DNA of 64,000 bases from Gracilaria domingensis. Its lineage: Eukaryota; Rhodophyta; Florideophyceae; Gracilariales; Gracilariaceae. The notes beneath the pieces were generated by a model. That model did not search any database, was not told the origin of the DNA, and saw only the letters and a list, made by a program, of their open reading frames with translations. The stretch lies in contig VCMS01000091.1 of assembly GCA_022539475.1 (NCBI GenBank), forward strand, positions 186,001 to 250,000, given 5' to 3'. Made by a program: the position numbers and the translations under genes. Within the stretch, counting starts at the first letter, position 1, and every line of letters starts with the position of its first letter. This document shows positions 32,001 to 41,340 of the stretch, one piece after another.

Positions 32001-33910
32001 TGCGTCTTCATGGGCACCGAACTCTTATCTTTTCTCAAATGACTGCAGCTTTGGATTATCTCGAATACTTCCTTGCCGCGATAAATGTGCAATATCTGCG
32101 TCTTGACGGTACGACGAAGGCTGACGATCGGCAAAATTTACTGAACAAGTTCAATGCCAAGGACTCTCCTTATTTTTGCTTCTTGCTTTCGACACGTGCT
32201 GGGGGCCTTGGTTTGAATCTTCAAACTGCGGATACCGTAATCATATTTGACTCTGACTGGAATCCTATGATGGACCTTCAAGCCCAGGATCGCGCTCATC
32301 GCATTGGGCAGACTAAAGTTGTCCGAGTGTTTCGTTTGATTTGTCCAAGCACTATTGAAGAGAAGATATTGGAGCAGGCGAATCGAAAGCTACAGATTGA
32401 CGCTCAGATCATCCAAGCAGGTCAATTTAACAACAAGAGTACAGAAATGGACAGACACCAGATGCTCAAGGACATTCTGCGTCAAAGGAACGAAGAAGAC
32501 AGCACGGGCAGTGTTCCAAGTGTGGAAGAATTGAATCGACTTTTTGCCCAAACCGACGACGAGTACAACGACTTCGTAAAGTATGACAACGAAACTGCGG
32601 AGAACGGAGTATACAAGCCGATATTTGCTGAAGAAGGAGAGCTCCCAGACTGGGTTCTGCAGCCAGAAGTGGATCAGAAGACTGCAGAGGAAAGGGAGCA
32701 AGATATTCTCATGTCTCACGGCCGGGGAAGACGAAAGCGAAAAGTGATGCATGATATTGACAGCCTCACAGAGGCCGAGTGGCTACGAGTGATGGAAGGG
32801 GAAGCTACGGTTGAAGAAGTATTCCAGAAGAGGAAACGAAGAAGGGAAAACCGTCAGAGTGAAGGTAAGAAACCCGATTCTGATGGCAGGATGGAGTCAA
32901 GTGAAGATAATGAAAATGGGAAGAATGCACCTGAGTCCAAGGAGAACAGGCGTATGAAGATGTCAGAGTCTCGATCCATTAGCGTTCCGTTGTCATCGTC
33001 TTCGAAGGAAACCAGCAGTTCTGCTCGTCCAGAGAGCCCTTTGGTAGTTGGAAATGGGCTTGTGTCGGGATCAGACCACGCAATTAAGCTTAGAAACGAG
33101 CATAAGAATCGCGAGCTTCATACGGGAAGCACCATTACGTCAGCCATCAAGAAGAGCAAGTCGCGTCGCTCTGAATCTCAAAGGTCTTACGATAATGAGA
33201 GTCTGGAAATGCAAACCAAGCGTGAAGCCCAGGAGATCGTGGCAGGGGCAGATTTGGCGAGCGGCGCTGGAAATAAAGTGTATCTGAAGTTGAGAATTCG
33301 TCCAGCAGATGACTTTTCCATCCCAAAGGCCGAGGAAGGCAGAAGACGTTCTGGTTCTTTTGCTAGGAAACGAAAGAGGTCACAGAAGGTTCTCGAAATG
33401 GCGAATGGGGCAGGTTCAAGCTTTTTTGAGAGAGGGAAGAAAAGAGCGAAAACAAGCGCACAAACTGAGTTGTCGCAAGCCGCTGATATCAAGGAAAAGT
33501 CATCTGCGAAGCTTGTCACATCTTACAATCAAGGGAAGAAGTCGAGGAGGCGACGATCTGGGGAGAGAACTAGCGAGTCAATTGAAGCTGAGCGAGGACG
33601 AAATGGGAGAGGCAATTCGTCCAATTCTATCGCGGGAGCGTTTTCTTCTTCGGAGAAACAGGTCCACATTCCACGGGATAGAAGAGCTTCTGGAAGAAAG
33701 AGGGATACGAGCAGTGAGTACGGGGTGAAGAATACCAGCGATGACGATGAGCTTTTGGCAAAGAATTGGAATGCTCAGGATAGGTCTGACACTAAGAGAA
33801 TGAATGGTTCATCTCAGAAAGACGGATGGAGAGCAAACGGGAAAATGTCTAGCAAGCACTTGATATCTCTGAGGCTGCGAGTACGGGAACCAAACACGGC
33901 ACTCGGTTGA
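29063..33910 (+). CDS. SNF2/Brahma-type chromatin-remodelling ATPase
   Basis: ATP-driven nucleosome remodeller of the SWI/SNF class, expected in the nucleus. From ATG 29063 it is 1615 aa in one exon. In order: a low-complexity N-terminus; an HSA-like basic helix region (about residues 490-570, LQARLVLHYNDFKNAISEAK); the SNF2 ATPase with ADEMGLGKT (about 680), IIDEGH (about 782) and LTGTPLQNN; the helicase C-lobe with RLDGTTKADDR and QAQDRAHRIGQ (about 1010-1080); a SnAC-like segment (STEMDRHQMLKDIL); and a long Lys/Arg/Ser/Glu-rich tail. The DEGH box and SnAC point to the Brahma/Sth1 subfamily rather than ISWI or CHD. No bromodomain is visible at the C-terminus, unlike human and yeast members. 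Confidence 0.93.
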   Translation: MSANKELEIAALAAGVPTRVPQLIVHHAASQLRRLLDSGVSSSDPRIQALLQLVNQARLVLLPTSNDAAANVSDIVSSAVHIDVSTATMAAIMGLKNAHTLRGAAVAEANAFQATHPSFDLAASRQAPLKLSLLPRLSRTAADALLKLITTDTELGLRAHNDVHAKNSVMAQKIQRMKASTRHANLRRRRMSADAHSSDIALRAAQLHQLHPSNSSAFAINPPPSSSTYQPIPTVPSVVNRSFAPTVSFLKPPTAPTSTIRVVPPVPQAPDAQGFTTFAQSNRRPNHSAQFSRYRKPAPVPERAEKHVANDAIVSQKGVMNDTIGTPEHVMEAFLYPPPSRIQQVQHENFDNQTKIRSVLTERERVILRLLRRRRAELAAMPLGMTEQTRRNAIIEAKQLSLLEMQRVVRNRVCTEMKKMYSLAVQEDRCVPPDHLSRLFRRRDPPIYSYTNGYPRITPFDTVPEMPPRHPQTIAKDSIRMAEFDKSRMEALKVQRNKELQARLVLHYNDFKNAISEAKNARARVWKNFERYLIEKRRAEERRRKLERIERLRLLRSNDEQAYLKLLKNTKNERLLQLVRQTDSYLMRIGAQVERERERAEGTDGIGYNTFNEELRDRDAVPIDAMRRRRDLYYTVTHSVLEEVRQPSIMVHGTLKAYQVEGLKWMVSLYNNNLNGILADEMGLGKTIQTISLITYLVEKKKNPGPFLIIVPLSTMGNWVRELDLWAPSLTKVVYRGDKSTRKNIQQTQMASGDYNVVLTTYEFTVKDQNVLSPIYWQYIIIDEGHRMKNANCKLAMTLGVKYKSRNRLLLTGTPLQNNLTELWALLNFLLPTIFASADTFETWFKKPFETTALGDSAELEEEETLLVINRLHQVLRPFLLRRLKTDVESQLPQKVEHVLHCAMSSWQKVIYRQVMNRIGLATGKSNGVRAFNNLLMQCKKVCNHPYLFYDFEAIANLPQDYLIRASGKFHLLHHMLPKLRLHGHRTLIFSQMTAALDYLEYFLAAINVQYLRLDGTTKADDRQNLLNKFNAKDSPYFCFLLSTRAGGLGLNLQTADTVIIFDSDWNPMMDLQAQDRAHRIGQTKVVRVFRLICPSTIEEKILEQANRKLQIDAQIIQAGQFNNKSTEMDRHQMLKDILRQRNEEDSTGSVPSVEELNRLFAQTDDEYNDFVKYDNETAENGVYKPIFAEEGELPDWVLQPEVDQKTAEEREQDILMSHGRGRRKRKVMHDIDSLTEAEWLRVMEGEATVEEVFQKRKRRRENRQSEGKKPDSDGRMESSEDNENGKNAPESKENRRMKMSESRSISVPLSSSSKETSSSARPESPLVVGNGLVSGSDHAIKLRNEHKNRELHTGSTITSAIKKSKSRRSESQRSYDNESLEMQTKREAQEIVAGADLASGAGNKVYLKLRIRPADDFSIPKAEEGRRRSGSFARKRKRSQKVLEMANGAGSSFFERGKKRAKTSAQTELSQAADIKEKSSAKLVTSYNQGKKSRRRRSGERTSESIEAERGRNGRGNSSNSIAGAFSSSEKQVHIPRDRRASGRKRDTSSEYGVKNTSDDDELLAKNWNAQDRSDTKRMNGSSQKDGWRANGKMSSKHLISLRLRVREPNTALG

Positions 33911-34596
33911 GGCCGGCTATATGCTACCCTGGATTGTGAGCAGAACATTCCACTCTTCGCAGCTCGAATGAGTTGGTCGCAATTTTAGAACTGGCGCTAT
34001 ATCAGAGATATGCCTCAGAAGTATGTGTGACCTGGAAATGTTTTTTAGCCTGCGGAGGGGTGGCTTCTCATCCCGGTTTTGTCTCAAGCCCCGCAGGTTG
34101 AACCTAGTCATGTACGAGCACGAGGTGATCTACGAATCTAACTAAATGTTGTAAAGAATACTATTTGTCGATAAACCCCCACGTGCTAAATCTGACTGTA
34201 TGAAGAAACACACTCCTCCGTACGAAGGAGGCGGGGTCAACCTCTTCTTCAAGGGATTACGCGAGCTTCAGCAAGTTGGCCTCAAGAAATACATTTCGAC
34301 AAACGTAGCCAAACCACTACCCAGCCAGGAGTACGCAGATCATCTGCAATTGCTGCTTCACCGCATGAAGTGGTAAAGCAGCAATCGAGATCAACGTCTC
34401 CAGTTCGGAATCACAATTGGAACCCGTGTCGAACGGGTGTAGAATAGGGGCGGTACTTGTTGAAAAAGGGTTTGGCTATATTTGTGACGTTGGCCGTACG
34501 AACTCGACCTTTCACTGCTGACTGGTGTCATGAAGCAGAGCAACGCCGTATCAAATGGACGTCACAATTAACGACCCTTGGTGAAGCCCGGGAACG
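33911..34596. other. Intergenic stretch, nothing recognised
   Basis: No coding or RNA-gene signal. It should contain the 3' end of the SNF2 gene and the promoter of the GNAT gene. Confidence 0.5.
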
Positions 34597-35145
34597 ATGC
34601 TAGCGAATCATAATCTTAAATTGTTCTTCGTTATAAGCGCGACTCTCTCGCCGCCGCCCTTCACTCGAGTCCGCGCGTACTCTTTTCTCTGCCGAACACC
34701 ACGAAGAAAAATTCGGAATCTTGTGAGTGTTAAGAGGGTAAACTCACCTGGATTATATCCTGCGTCGACACAGAGCACACCATTGCCGACGTTTCTTCAG
34801 ACTCGCCGAGTTTCCAGTTCTCGCAAAAGTCAGATCCCAACAATGAGCGAGGAAGAAGTTAATGTAGTTCATGAACCGGAACAGAATCGCTTCCTAGTTA
34901 AATATACCGATGTGGACGAACCAGCCTTCTTGTCATACGTGCTGTCCGAAGATGGTACTGTGTATGACATGAATCATACATACACGCCACCAGCTCTGCG
35001 TGGAAAAGGGATTGCGGGAAAGCTTGTCAAGCATGCTATTGCCTTCGCCAGAGAGAAAGAGTACAAGATCATTCCGACTTGTTCGTATGTTGCGTTGTAC
35101 ATGGAACGTCACCCTGAAGATAAGGATGTGCTCAAAGTGGATTGA
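34597..35145 (+). CDS. Small GNAT-fold acetyltransferase (YjdJ/NATD1 type), probably organelle-targeted
   Basis: The 100-residue C-terminal domain has the compact YjdJ-type GNAT pattern: YDMNHTYTPPALRGKGIAGKL for acetyl-CoA binding (the R/G-x-G-K-G-x-A loop) and IIPTCSYVALYMERHPE near the end. Substrates of this family are poorly known. The first ~80 residues from ATG 34597 are basic, Ser/Pro-rich and lack acidic residues, like a transit peptide. The ATG at 34843 (MSEEEV) would give the bare 100-aa enzyme, so alternative starts could direct two locations. Confidence 0.8.
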   Translation: MLANHNLKLFFVISATLSPPPFTRVRAYSFLCRTPRRKIRNLVSVKRVNSPGLYPASTQSTPLPTFLQTRRVSSSRKSQIPTMSEEEVNVVHEPEQNRFLVKYTDVDEPAFLSYVLSEDGTVYDMNHTYTPPALRGKGIAGKLVKHAIAFAREKEYKIIPTCSYVALYMERHPEDKDVLKVD

Positions 35146-35482
35146 TCTCAGGATTGGTTGCAGGAATATACTGTAGCAACCTGTGTCTGTATCTTTTTGG
35201 AAGACTTACTGACCGGAAGGGCCATCGTCTCCGCTCTTGCAGAAACTTGAATGTGATAAAACTAAGTGCTTGTTGTGTTGTCTTCATGAATAACGAACAT
35301 TAGTCCCTCACACTCGGGGATTCGCGAAGGACCCACACATTACAACAATTTCCTCAGTAATGAGGACGCCAAATACTGTCGACAGCTGTGCTACAAAACT
35401 GGTCTGCTAGACGTAGTACAAGAAGGTATTCTTCTTCTTTATTGTGGACAGTAGTTTCTTATTACTAAACTACAGTAGAGCC
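35146..35482. other. Intergenic stretch between the GNAT gene and the LINE remnant
   Basis: Nothing coding is recognised. No poly-T tract marks a clean 3' end for the LINE remnant on its right. Confidence 0.45.
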
Positions 35483-36060
35483 TCAAAGAAGGCTCTCTCT
35501 CTTTAAAAAGGCCAAGAAGTTCTGTGAATTATGTCTTATCAAGTACTGGACTGATGATTTTGCTTCATGTGGCTGTTCAGCGAACAGGAATCGTCGGGAT
35601 CTATTTAGCAACGGACATCTAAGGACCAAATGCTCGCAGTCTTTCTTCGCGTTTGTCCCACATTCGCACCGCAACGTCTTATGGTTCAAATATGATGCTA
35701 CGGGGTGAAGTGATGGTACATGTCCCGTGAAAAATTGCGCCATTACAAGAAGGTATAATAAGCAATCTGTGTTAGGTCTGCGGGAGAGATAGAGAAAGAC
35801 CGCGCGCGTCACGCTGGCAATATGTACTGCCTTCTTCCCAAATGTATCCCATATTCCCAACTCAAGAAGTCGTCGGTAGAGGGGCATATCAAGAGAACGT
35901 TCTTTGCACGCGCCACTTTTGCTGTCAAAGAAACCATTCAGAGTGTTCCTTCCAGAGGAACACACATCTCATCGGCGTGGTCCGGTAAAAAGAACCAGCT
36001 CGTAGCTATGCAACCGTTGTCTGATCCCAGAGTAGTCCCTCCGAAGGAACTCTGGAAAAA
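35483..36060 (-). mobile_element. Non-LTR (LINE) retrotransposon remnant, C-terminal end of the polymerase protein
   Basis: A 160-codon minus-strand frame reads RLLELGI... then FTGHVPSLHPVASYLNHK, CECGTNAKKDCEHLVLRCPL and RRFLF, the pattern that follows the RNase H domain in many LINE polymerases (a 'TGH' motif, then C-x-C-x(7-8)-C-x3-H-x4-C). Just upstream, in another frame, the short string LPDHADEM resembles the 'PGH...E-AD' end of RNase H. The reverse transcriptase itself is not recognisable upstream, the frame is broken, and no start, tail or target-site duplication is visible. This is therefore a 5'-truncated, decayed copy. Confidence 0.65.
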
Positions 36061-36942
36061 ATCCCTGTCCAAGACTTCAGTGTAGCTCTTCTATCAAAGG
36101 AAAACACTTCTGGGAACGATAGGCACTTAGGACTGAAAGCCGGTTCGTGATCTAGGCGCGTGTAGCTAGAACGGACCTGCTAGTGGTTTATGACCCAGGT
36201 TCACATGACATCACGCCGGTCAAACTAATTGAACGCCTAGACGAAGTTTTTTCTTCCATGACGGTGAACATAAGTACAAGCGCGGATTGGTGCTTGTATC
36301 CGACTAAACAAGATCTTCGAAGGTGGATTTTGAGCGCTGACTCAGCACATCTGTCAATCTGTTCTCGGTGGTTCGACACAGATACCAATGGTATATTTCT
36401 AATCTGCACAGAGACAAGGGCTAGATGTCGGCCAACAACACGCGGGTGTTTGTTGCTCTGGAAGAGGAACACAGGTTCCTAGATTGTCCACAGGGACGGC
36501 GAGCGGGAAAGGACGGCGCGAGCAACGACACAGGTCGTATGTCTTTGATAGTAGTTTACTGACGCGGATAAGTTCTCTAACAGAGTAGTGCGACAGCGGC
36601 TGGAGCGATAGTCTAGACTATTTACCGCCTGTGAACTCGACGCACCCTTTTGCGACGGACGCTATCGGCAACCAAAGTATCCGATCTAAAGACGCGACGG
36701 CGACGGCAACACAGTCAAGCCATACCAATCTTCACACTAGACCAGTCCTACTCGTAACTCATCTTGAATCGAACAGAAATAGAGCTACAAGGATACCCAA
36801 CCTGATGCGAGATTCCTTGGATTTTCAACGGTGAGCCTCAATTTGTCTTCGACGCGTATAGAAAAAAAAGCATATCTATCAATGCACCAAATTGAGGGAT
36901 TGTCCCTCTTTCCCTGACTTCCTGAGCCAGCCGTCGTGAATC
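36061..36942. other. Stretch between the LINE remnant and the RNase III gene
   Basis: Overlapping frames of about 95 codons at 36183-36482 on both strands have no recognised domain and may be more eroded LINE sequence. The rest should be the RNase III promoter. Confidence 0.4.
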
Positions 36943-38169
36943 ATGCACCTCCAGGCGTTTGTTTCGTGCTCACGTTTGTTTTATCATCGTGCCCGTGCGT
37001 TGGGTATTGCATCTTCAGTAATTACCTCCCCGTGCTACAAACGACGTCTCGCTGTCGTCGCGAAAAACCGCGAGTTTGGTCCATACGTAATAGCGGAATC
37101 ACATTTGGACCAAGTCGAATCAATTCTCCAGCACAAGTTTGACAACCGCGCTTTGCTAGCGGAGGCTCTAACTCATCGTTCCGTTCTAAATCCTTCCTCG
37201 CCTGATAACGCGTTTTACGAACAGGCGGGTGAACAAATTCAGATCCTTCGGAACAATGAGCGCCTTGAACTGCTCGGTGACCGAGTGTTTGGCCTCGTCG
37301 TCGTTCACACATTGTTCAATCGAGATTCCAATGCAGTAGAAGGGAAACTTAGCCCCATCTCACATAACATGGTATCCCGAAAGTCCGCAAGAGAGCATAG
37401 TATGTACGTAGACCCTTTCTGCTGCGTCGCATGTCGCATATACTGGTCCTGCGCTACAATGGTACTAACGGTTATTCAAACACGTATAGGTCCCTTGGAC
37501 TAAATAACTTTCTGTTGGAGAACGAGATCTTGCGTGGCAAAGACGGTTCTCGTTATGGAGACTCTTTTGAGGTTTGTTGATCCTTCCAAAATCTTGCCAC
37601 AGTTTCGCAGTCTTTTCTAACTAGAGCTTCGAACACCCCTTTTTCTTGATTGGATACCATGTGCCTCTCTGAAGGCTCTGCTTGGCGCTTTGTTTCTGGA
37701 CGGAGGCTACGATGCCGCGTTCAAGTTCTACTCTTCTCGGATCATGCCTGAATGGGATAAACGCCTGGATAATGCTCCGGTGAATGATTGCAAAAAGCGA
37801 CTTTTGCAGGAATATCTCGTTCAGAGTGGCCTTCCATCTCCTAGCTTGGGCACTCAAATAAGATATGTGACGACAGATTATGAGCAAGAGCAAAGGATTT
37901 TCACGAGAGCGGTCAAACTATTCGGACGTCAAGTAAGTGAAGGAAAAGGTATAACTGTTCAAGCGGCTGATCAAGCTGCTGCAAGCATTCTTCTCTCCCG
38001 TCTCAAAAGACTGCAAGGCGGGCGGGCAACATGCTTTCTGATTAGACTCGCGCGGGAAGCAGCAGATGAGTACGCTTTGGCTAAGCTACAGCAAACTAGA
38101 TCGGTGCAGGTTGCATCAGCGACTGGAAGCGGCGAATGTTTAGATGCTGATAAGGCAAGGGGCTCTTAA
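36943..38169 (+). CDS. Ribonuclease III with a C-terminal dsRNA-binding domain, three exons
   Basis: Cleaves double-stranded RNA. Exons 36943-37403, 37490-37571 and 37675-38169 join to 345 aa. Intron 1 (86 nt) has donor GTACGT and a perfect TACTAAC at 37463-37469; intron 2 (103 nt) has donor GTTTGT and TTCTAAC at 37615-37621. The first catalytic motif NERLELLGDRVFG and, across intron 2, GDSFE|ALLGALFLDGG retain the acidic residues of the active enzyme. A dsRBD follows (LQEYLVQSGLPSP ... TVQAADQAAASILLSRL), though its usual lysines are weak. The ~50-residue N-terminus is basic and lacks acidic residues, so mitochondrial or plastid location is likely. The alternative is an mL44-like ribosomal relative, disfavoured by the intact catalytic residues. 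Confidence 0.88.
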
Positions 38170-38619
38170 TGCATTGTGTACGATTTTCTTCACTGCGTTT
38201 GAAAGCATACAGCCGTCAAGGCCAGACGGGCTTTGGACGTCAACTCAACTGGAAAGCTTCATTGTTCGACATCGGGCTACCAGATGAACGGCGAAACGGA
38301 TGATGCCTTTGCTAGCCTTTTCGTGTGTCTGTTTCACGCTCTCCCATGGTTGTTCGTAATTATTAGATTACGATAGGACAACTTTTATATTTCCTTGAAC
38401 TTGTGCTTGGGCGTTGTGCAGAGAGTAGGGTAATAATTTTGTCTACTAGGAGGAGCAGGTTGTTGTACGATGTGCTTGGGGAGCGTTTATAAACACGGCT
38501 GTAGGGGCTTGGAAAAGCACGAGGTGCATGCTATCTCGAAAGAAAGCACTAACTTTCATATACCTGGTACGGAGCTCTCTGTGTGACAAGCTTTGCTTCG
38601 ATTTGACTGCGTTTCAAAG
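38170..38619. other. Intergenic stretch, nothing recognised
   Basis: Short gap between two plus-strand genes; should hold the RNase III 3' end and the next promoter. Confidence 0.4.
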
Positions 38620-39147
38620 ATGGACTGCATGAAATGGATTATATTCGGTTTGACATTATTGAGCACGACGATTCACAGCGGCAACGGCTGCCAGTGCATT
38701 CCCGGAAGCCTAGCACAGTTTTACGAAAAGGCAGATAGCGTGGTCAAAGCATACGTTCTGGAGGTGGAGGAGTTGTACAAAAAGCCCGCCGCAGGACTCC
38801 AAGACTACTCGGGGATAAACTTTCATCTTGCAGACAGAATGCTGTACACTCTGAGCCTCTCATCCCTGCTAAAAGGATGTGGACCAGACTCTATCAAGTT
38901 CATAGCGCTCAGCAAGACATCTTTTGCTGAGTGCGGAATCAAACTAAAGGAAGGTCAGGTGTGGATGCTGAATCTACCGGCGCTGACCAGCTCGAGTGCA
39001 GCAACGGTTGACACGGATATGGAGAACCGTATCTTGCTCAATGCTTGTCAGGGCCATCGGCTGTGGGTTACGTTGAAGCAGCACGAACTGGACTTTCTTC
39101 AAACGGAGTCGCAAAAGAGTGAGAACATGTGTTGGCACCACACGTGA
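38620..39147 (+). CDS. Secreted NTR/TIMP-like domain protein
   Basis: From the ATG at 38620 the 175-aa product opens with a signal peptide (MDCMKWIIFGLTLLSTTIHS) directly followed by G-N-G-C-Q-C. After cleavage a C-x-C would therefore sit near the mature N-terminus, as in TIMPs. The domain then reads FYEKADSVVKAYVLEV, a beta-rich stretch, LLKGCGPDSIKFIAL, AECGIKLKEGQVWMLNL and a final C in LNACQGH, which matches the NTR fold order (A-D-x-V-x-A, S/T-x-C-G, G-x-x-Y/W-L, L-x-x-C). TIMPs inhibit metalloproteinases through that N-terminal Cys; whether this one does is unknown. The frame has no other ATG upstream. Confidence 0.55.
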   Translation: MDCMKWIIFGLTLLSTTIHSGNGCQCIPGSLAQFYEKADSVVKAYVLEVEELYKKPAAGLQDYSGINFHLADRMLYTLSLSSLLKGCGPDSIKFIALSKTSFAECGIKLKEGQVWMLNLPALTSSSAATVDTDMENRILLNACQGHRLWVTLKQHELDFLQTESQKSENMCWHHT

Positions 39148-39869
39148 ACAAATTTGAAAATGTGGCGTGGGGCGATGATGACATGTCGATGGAGCTCAGA
39201 GAAGGTGCCGAGTGCCAAAACTTGAGACTGGGCACGTTTGAAGATTTGAATATGAACTCGCTTCGGGAGACGCACGTAGCGGGTTGTGCGGTAATAACTT
39301 TACCGCGGGCGCCGCTGACGTAATAGAGAAGCGCGGCACGGCTCGCAAGACTCGGGACTCCCGAGTCGGGAGCGCATTAGCAAGCAAGCACACGCACAGT
39401 CAATAAAAGCAAAGCGCGATCGCAGTTTGATTCAGGCGCTCGACGAACGGGCGCACCATGACGCGTCTCGCGCCTCTGCGCGCCTCCGCGTGCACCGCCG
39501 CCGCCGCCCCGCGCAGCGGCCACGTTCCGCGCGCGCCCGCGGCCAGCACGCGGCGTCTCCCGCGTGCCGCGCGCCCGAGCGGCGCCGTCGCGCCGCGCCG
39601 CGCGCACGCGGGAAACATTCAAAAAAGCGCCGCTGCGACGGCGCCGCACGCGCGCCGTCGCGCGCGACCTTTCGTCGGCGCGCGCGCCGCGCGCGGGACC
39701 GAGGCGATGCGCTCTGGCGCGGCGCCACGCGCGCGCGCGCCGGTGAACACGCCATAAGCGCGCGCGCACCGCCGTCCAGCGCTTGTTCTCGCCACGCGCT
39801 TCACGTTGCTCGCCGCCGCGCACCCCCCCCCCCCGCCCCCGTCTCCCGCTCTTCGTCCGCTTGCTCCGC
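39148..39869 (+). promoter_or_regulatory. Left border of the GC-rich block and promoter of the next gene
   Basis: Composition jumps near 39.4 kb to very GC-rich, CpG-rich DNA. Long Arg/Ala-rich frames occur on both strands here and are composition artefacts. A C12 run at 39823-39834 lies 36 bases before the ATG at 39870. Confidence 0.5.
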
Positions 39870-41234
39870 ATGGCTCCTCTGTTGGCTGGCGTTCCATTGC
39901 GTCCACTTCAGCAGGCAAACGGCTGGTTGTCGCTGCTGCTGCTGGCCACCATCGTGCTGCACTTGTTCTTTGCGCGCCTGTTTCGAGGCAACAAACGGGG
40001 CAACACTATATCCTTCTCCGTGATTGTTCCCACATACCTCAGCGCGCTGTTGGTCGCAGTGTGCACGCTTTCCGTGCTCTCTCTGTTTGTTCACCGTCTG
40101 CTGACGGCGCCCACTGCGGCAGGCTCCAACGATGAACTCATCCTCGCCTTCTTCGCGATGGGCGCGCTGGCGTATTCGGGCTTGCTGGGTTACGATCGAC
40201 GACGGCGGCACATTGCCGCACAACTGGCGAGTGTGCCGTGCTTTGGAAATGGCGAGCACTCCAGCTCACATCAGTTGCTCGCCGTGGAGAAGACGCCCAT
40301 GCTGTGTTTTGCGCCGCAGTTTATTGCGCCGCAAGAGGCACCTGTCATGGAACGAGTTTCGGATGACGCCTCTCAGTCACACTCGCCATCTTCGACGGAC
40401 CGGCACTCCAGATCAGCTGGAATCACGAAGAGTACCTTTCTCGAGATCTCTTGCAGAACCGCTCACACCTGGGTGTTTGGACGCCCGAAACGGCAGGCAT
40501 GGGTAAGTTACGCCGAGCTGTTCACTTCCAAACAACTCCTCATGTTTTTCTGACCATCCCACTTGCTGTACCATTTGATCACTGTGCTCCGCTGCTGGCG
40601 TGAATCGCAGCCGCTCAATGTAGTGCGTACGCATCGCACTGTTGGAAAGCGTTTTGTTGTCATCAAGGATCAAACCGTGCAGGACGGAGCGGGCTCCGTG
40701 TTGCTATCGCCCAAGTTCCTGCAGTCAAACGAGCTGGACAAGCTGATGATCGCGCGGGCGGTGCACGAAGCCATGTACCGTTCGGCGCCCTGTATTCTAC
40801 ACTCTGTGCACGACAAGTTTGAGGCGAGTCTGTTCGACCGGTTTTCGCAGCTACCCGCGGTGATTTGCATGCTGACAGGCGATCTAAGACAGCAAGTGCA
40901 GAAGCGTTCTTCACGAGCGTACACGAGAACGGAGCGGTGCTACCTGACCGAAATGCTGTGGGCTATCGTGGTGGTGGAAATTTTGGACTACCTGCAATAC
41001 AAGCGACGCGATACGCCGGTGTTGACGTGGTATATCGGGTTGCCAAAGTGGCTGTGTCAGCACGACGGCAGCACGATTGAGCGCGAATTGGACGCTGTGT
41101 TCGAACAGTGGAAGGCTGGCCGCAACTGTGGCAAGTGGATGCTGCGCCCTTGCGACACGGAATGTTGCTGCCACAACTCATTTTCGCACACGGGTTGTGG
41201 GTGCCAATGTCCGTGTGTATGCAACTGTGCATGA
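39870..41234 (+). CDS. Membrane protein of unknown function with a Cys-rich tail, two exons
   Basis: Exons 39870-40502 and 40611-41234 join in phase 0 at ATGG|GTAAGT ... TCGCAG|CCG, giving 418 aa. The first ~110 residues contain three hydrophobic segments (LSLLLLATIVLHLFFARL, YLSALLVAVCTLSVLSLFV, LILAFFAMGALAYSGLLGY). A soluble part of about 300 residues follows with no motif I recognise. The last 20 residues hold ten Cys in CCC and C-x-C clusters, ending C-N-C-A, as in metal-binding or multiply acylated tails. No homologous family could be named. Confidence 0.75.
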
Positions 41235-41340
41235 GTGAGGCAAGGCGCGAAGAGCATTTTTTTTGTTTTTACTATGTACAGATACAAGGACAGTTAATAG
41301 TTGTTACTGTTGTGACGAGTTATATATAATATGTAGTGCT

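Noticed and set aside
32400-33910. Bromodomain at the end of the SNF2 protein
   Set aside because: The tail is Lys/Arg/Ser/Glu-rich low complexity without the ZA-loop or the conserved Tyr/Asn pattern.
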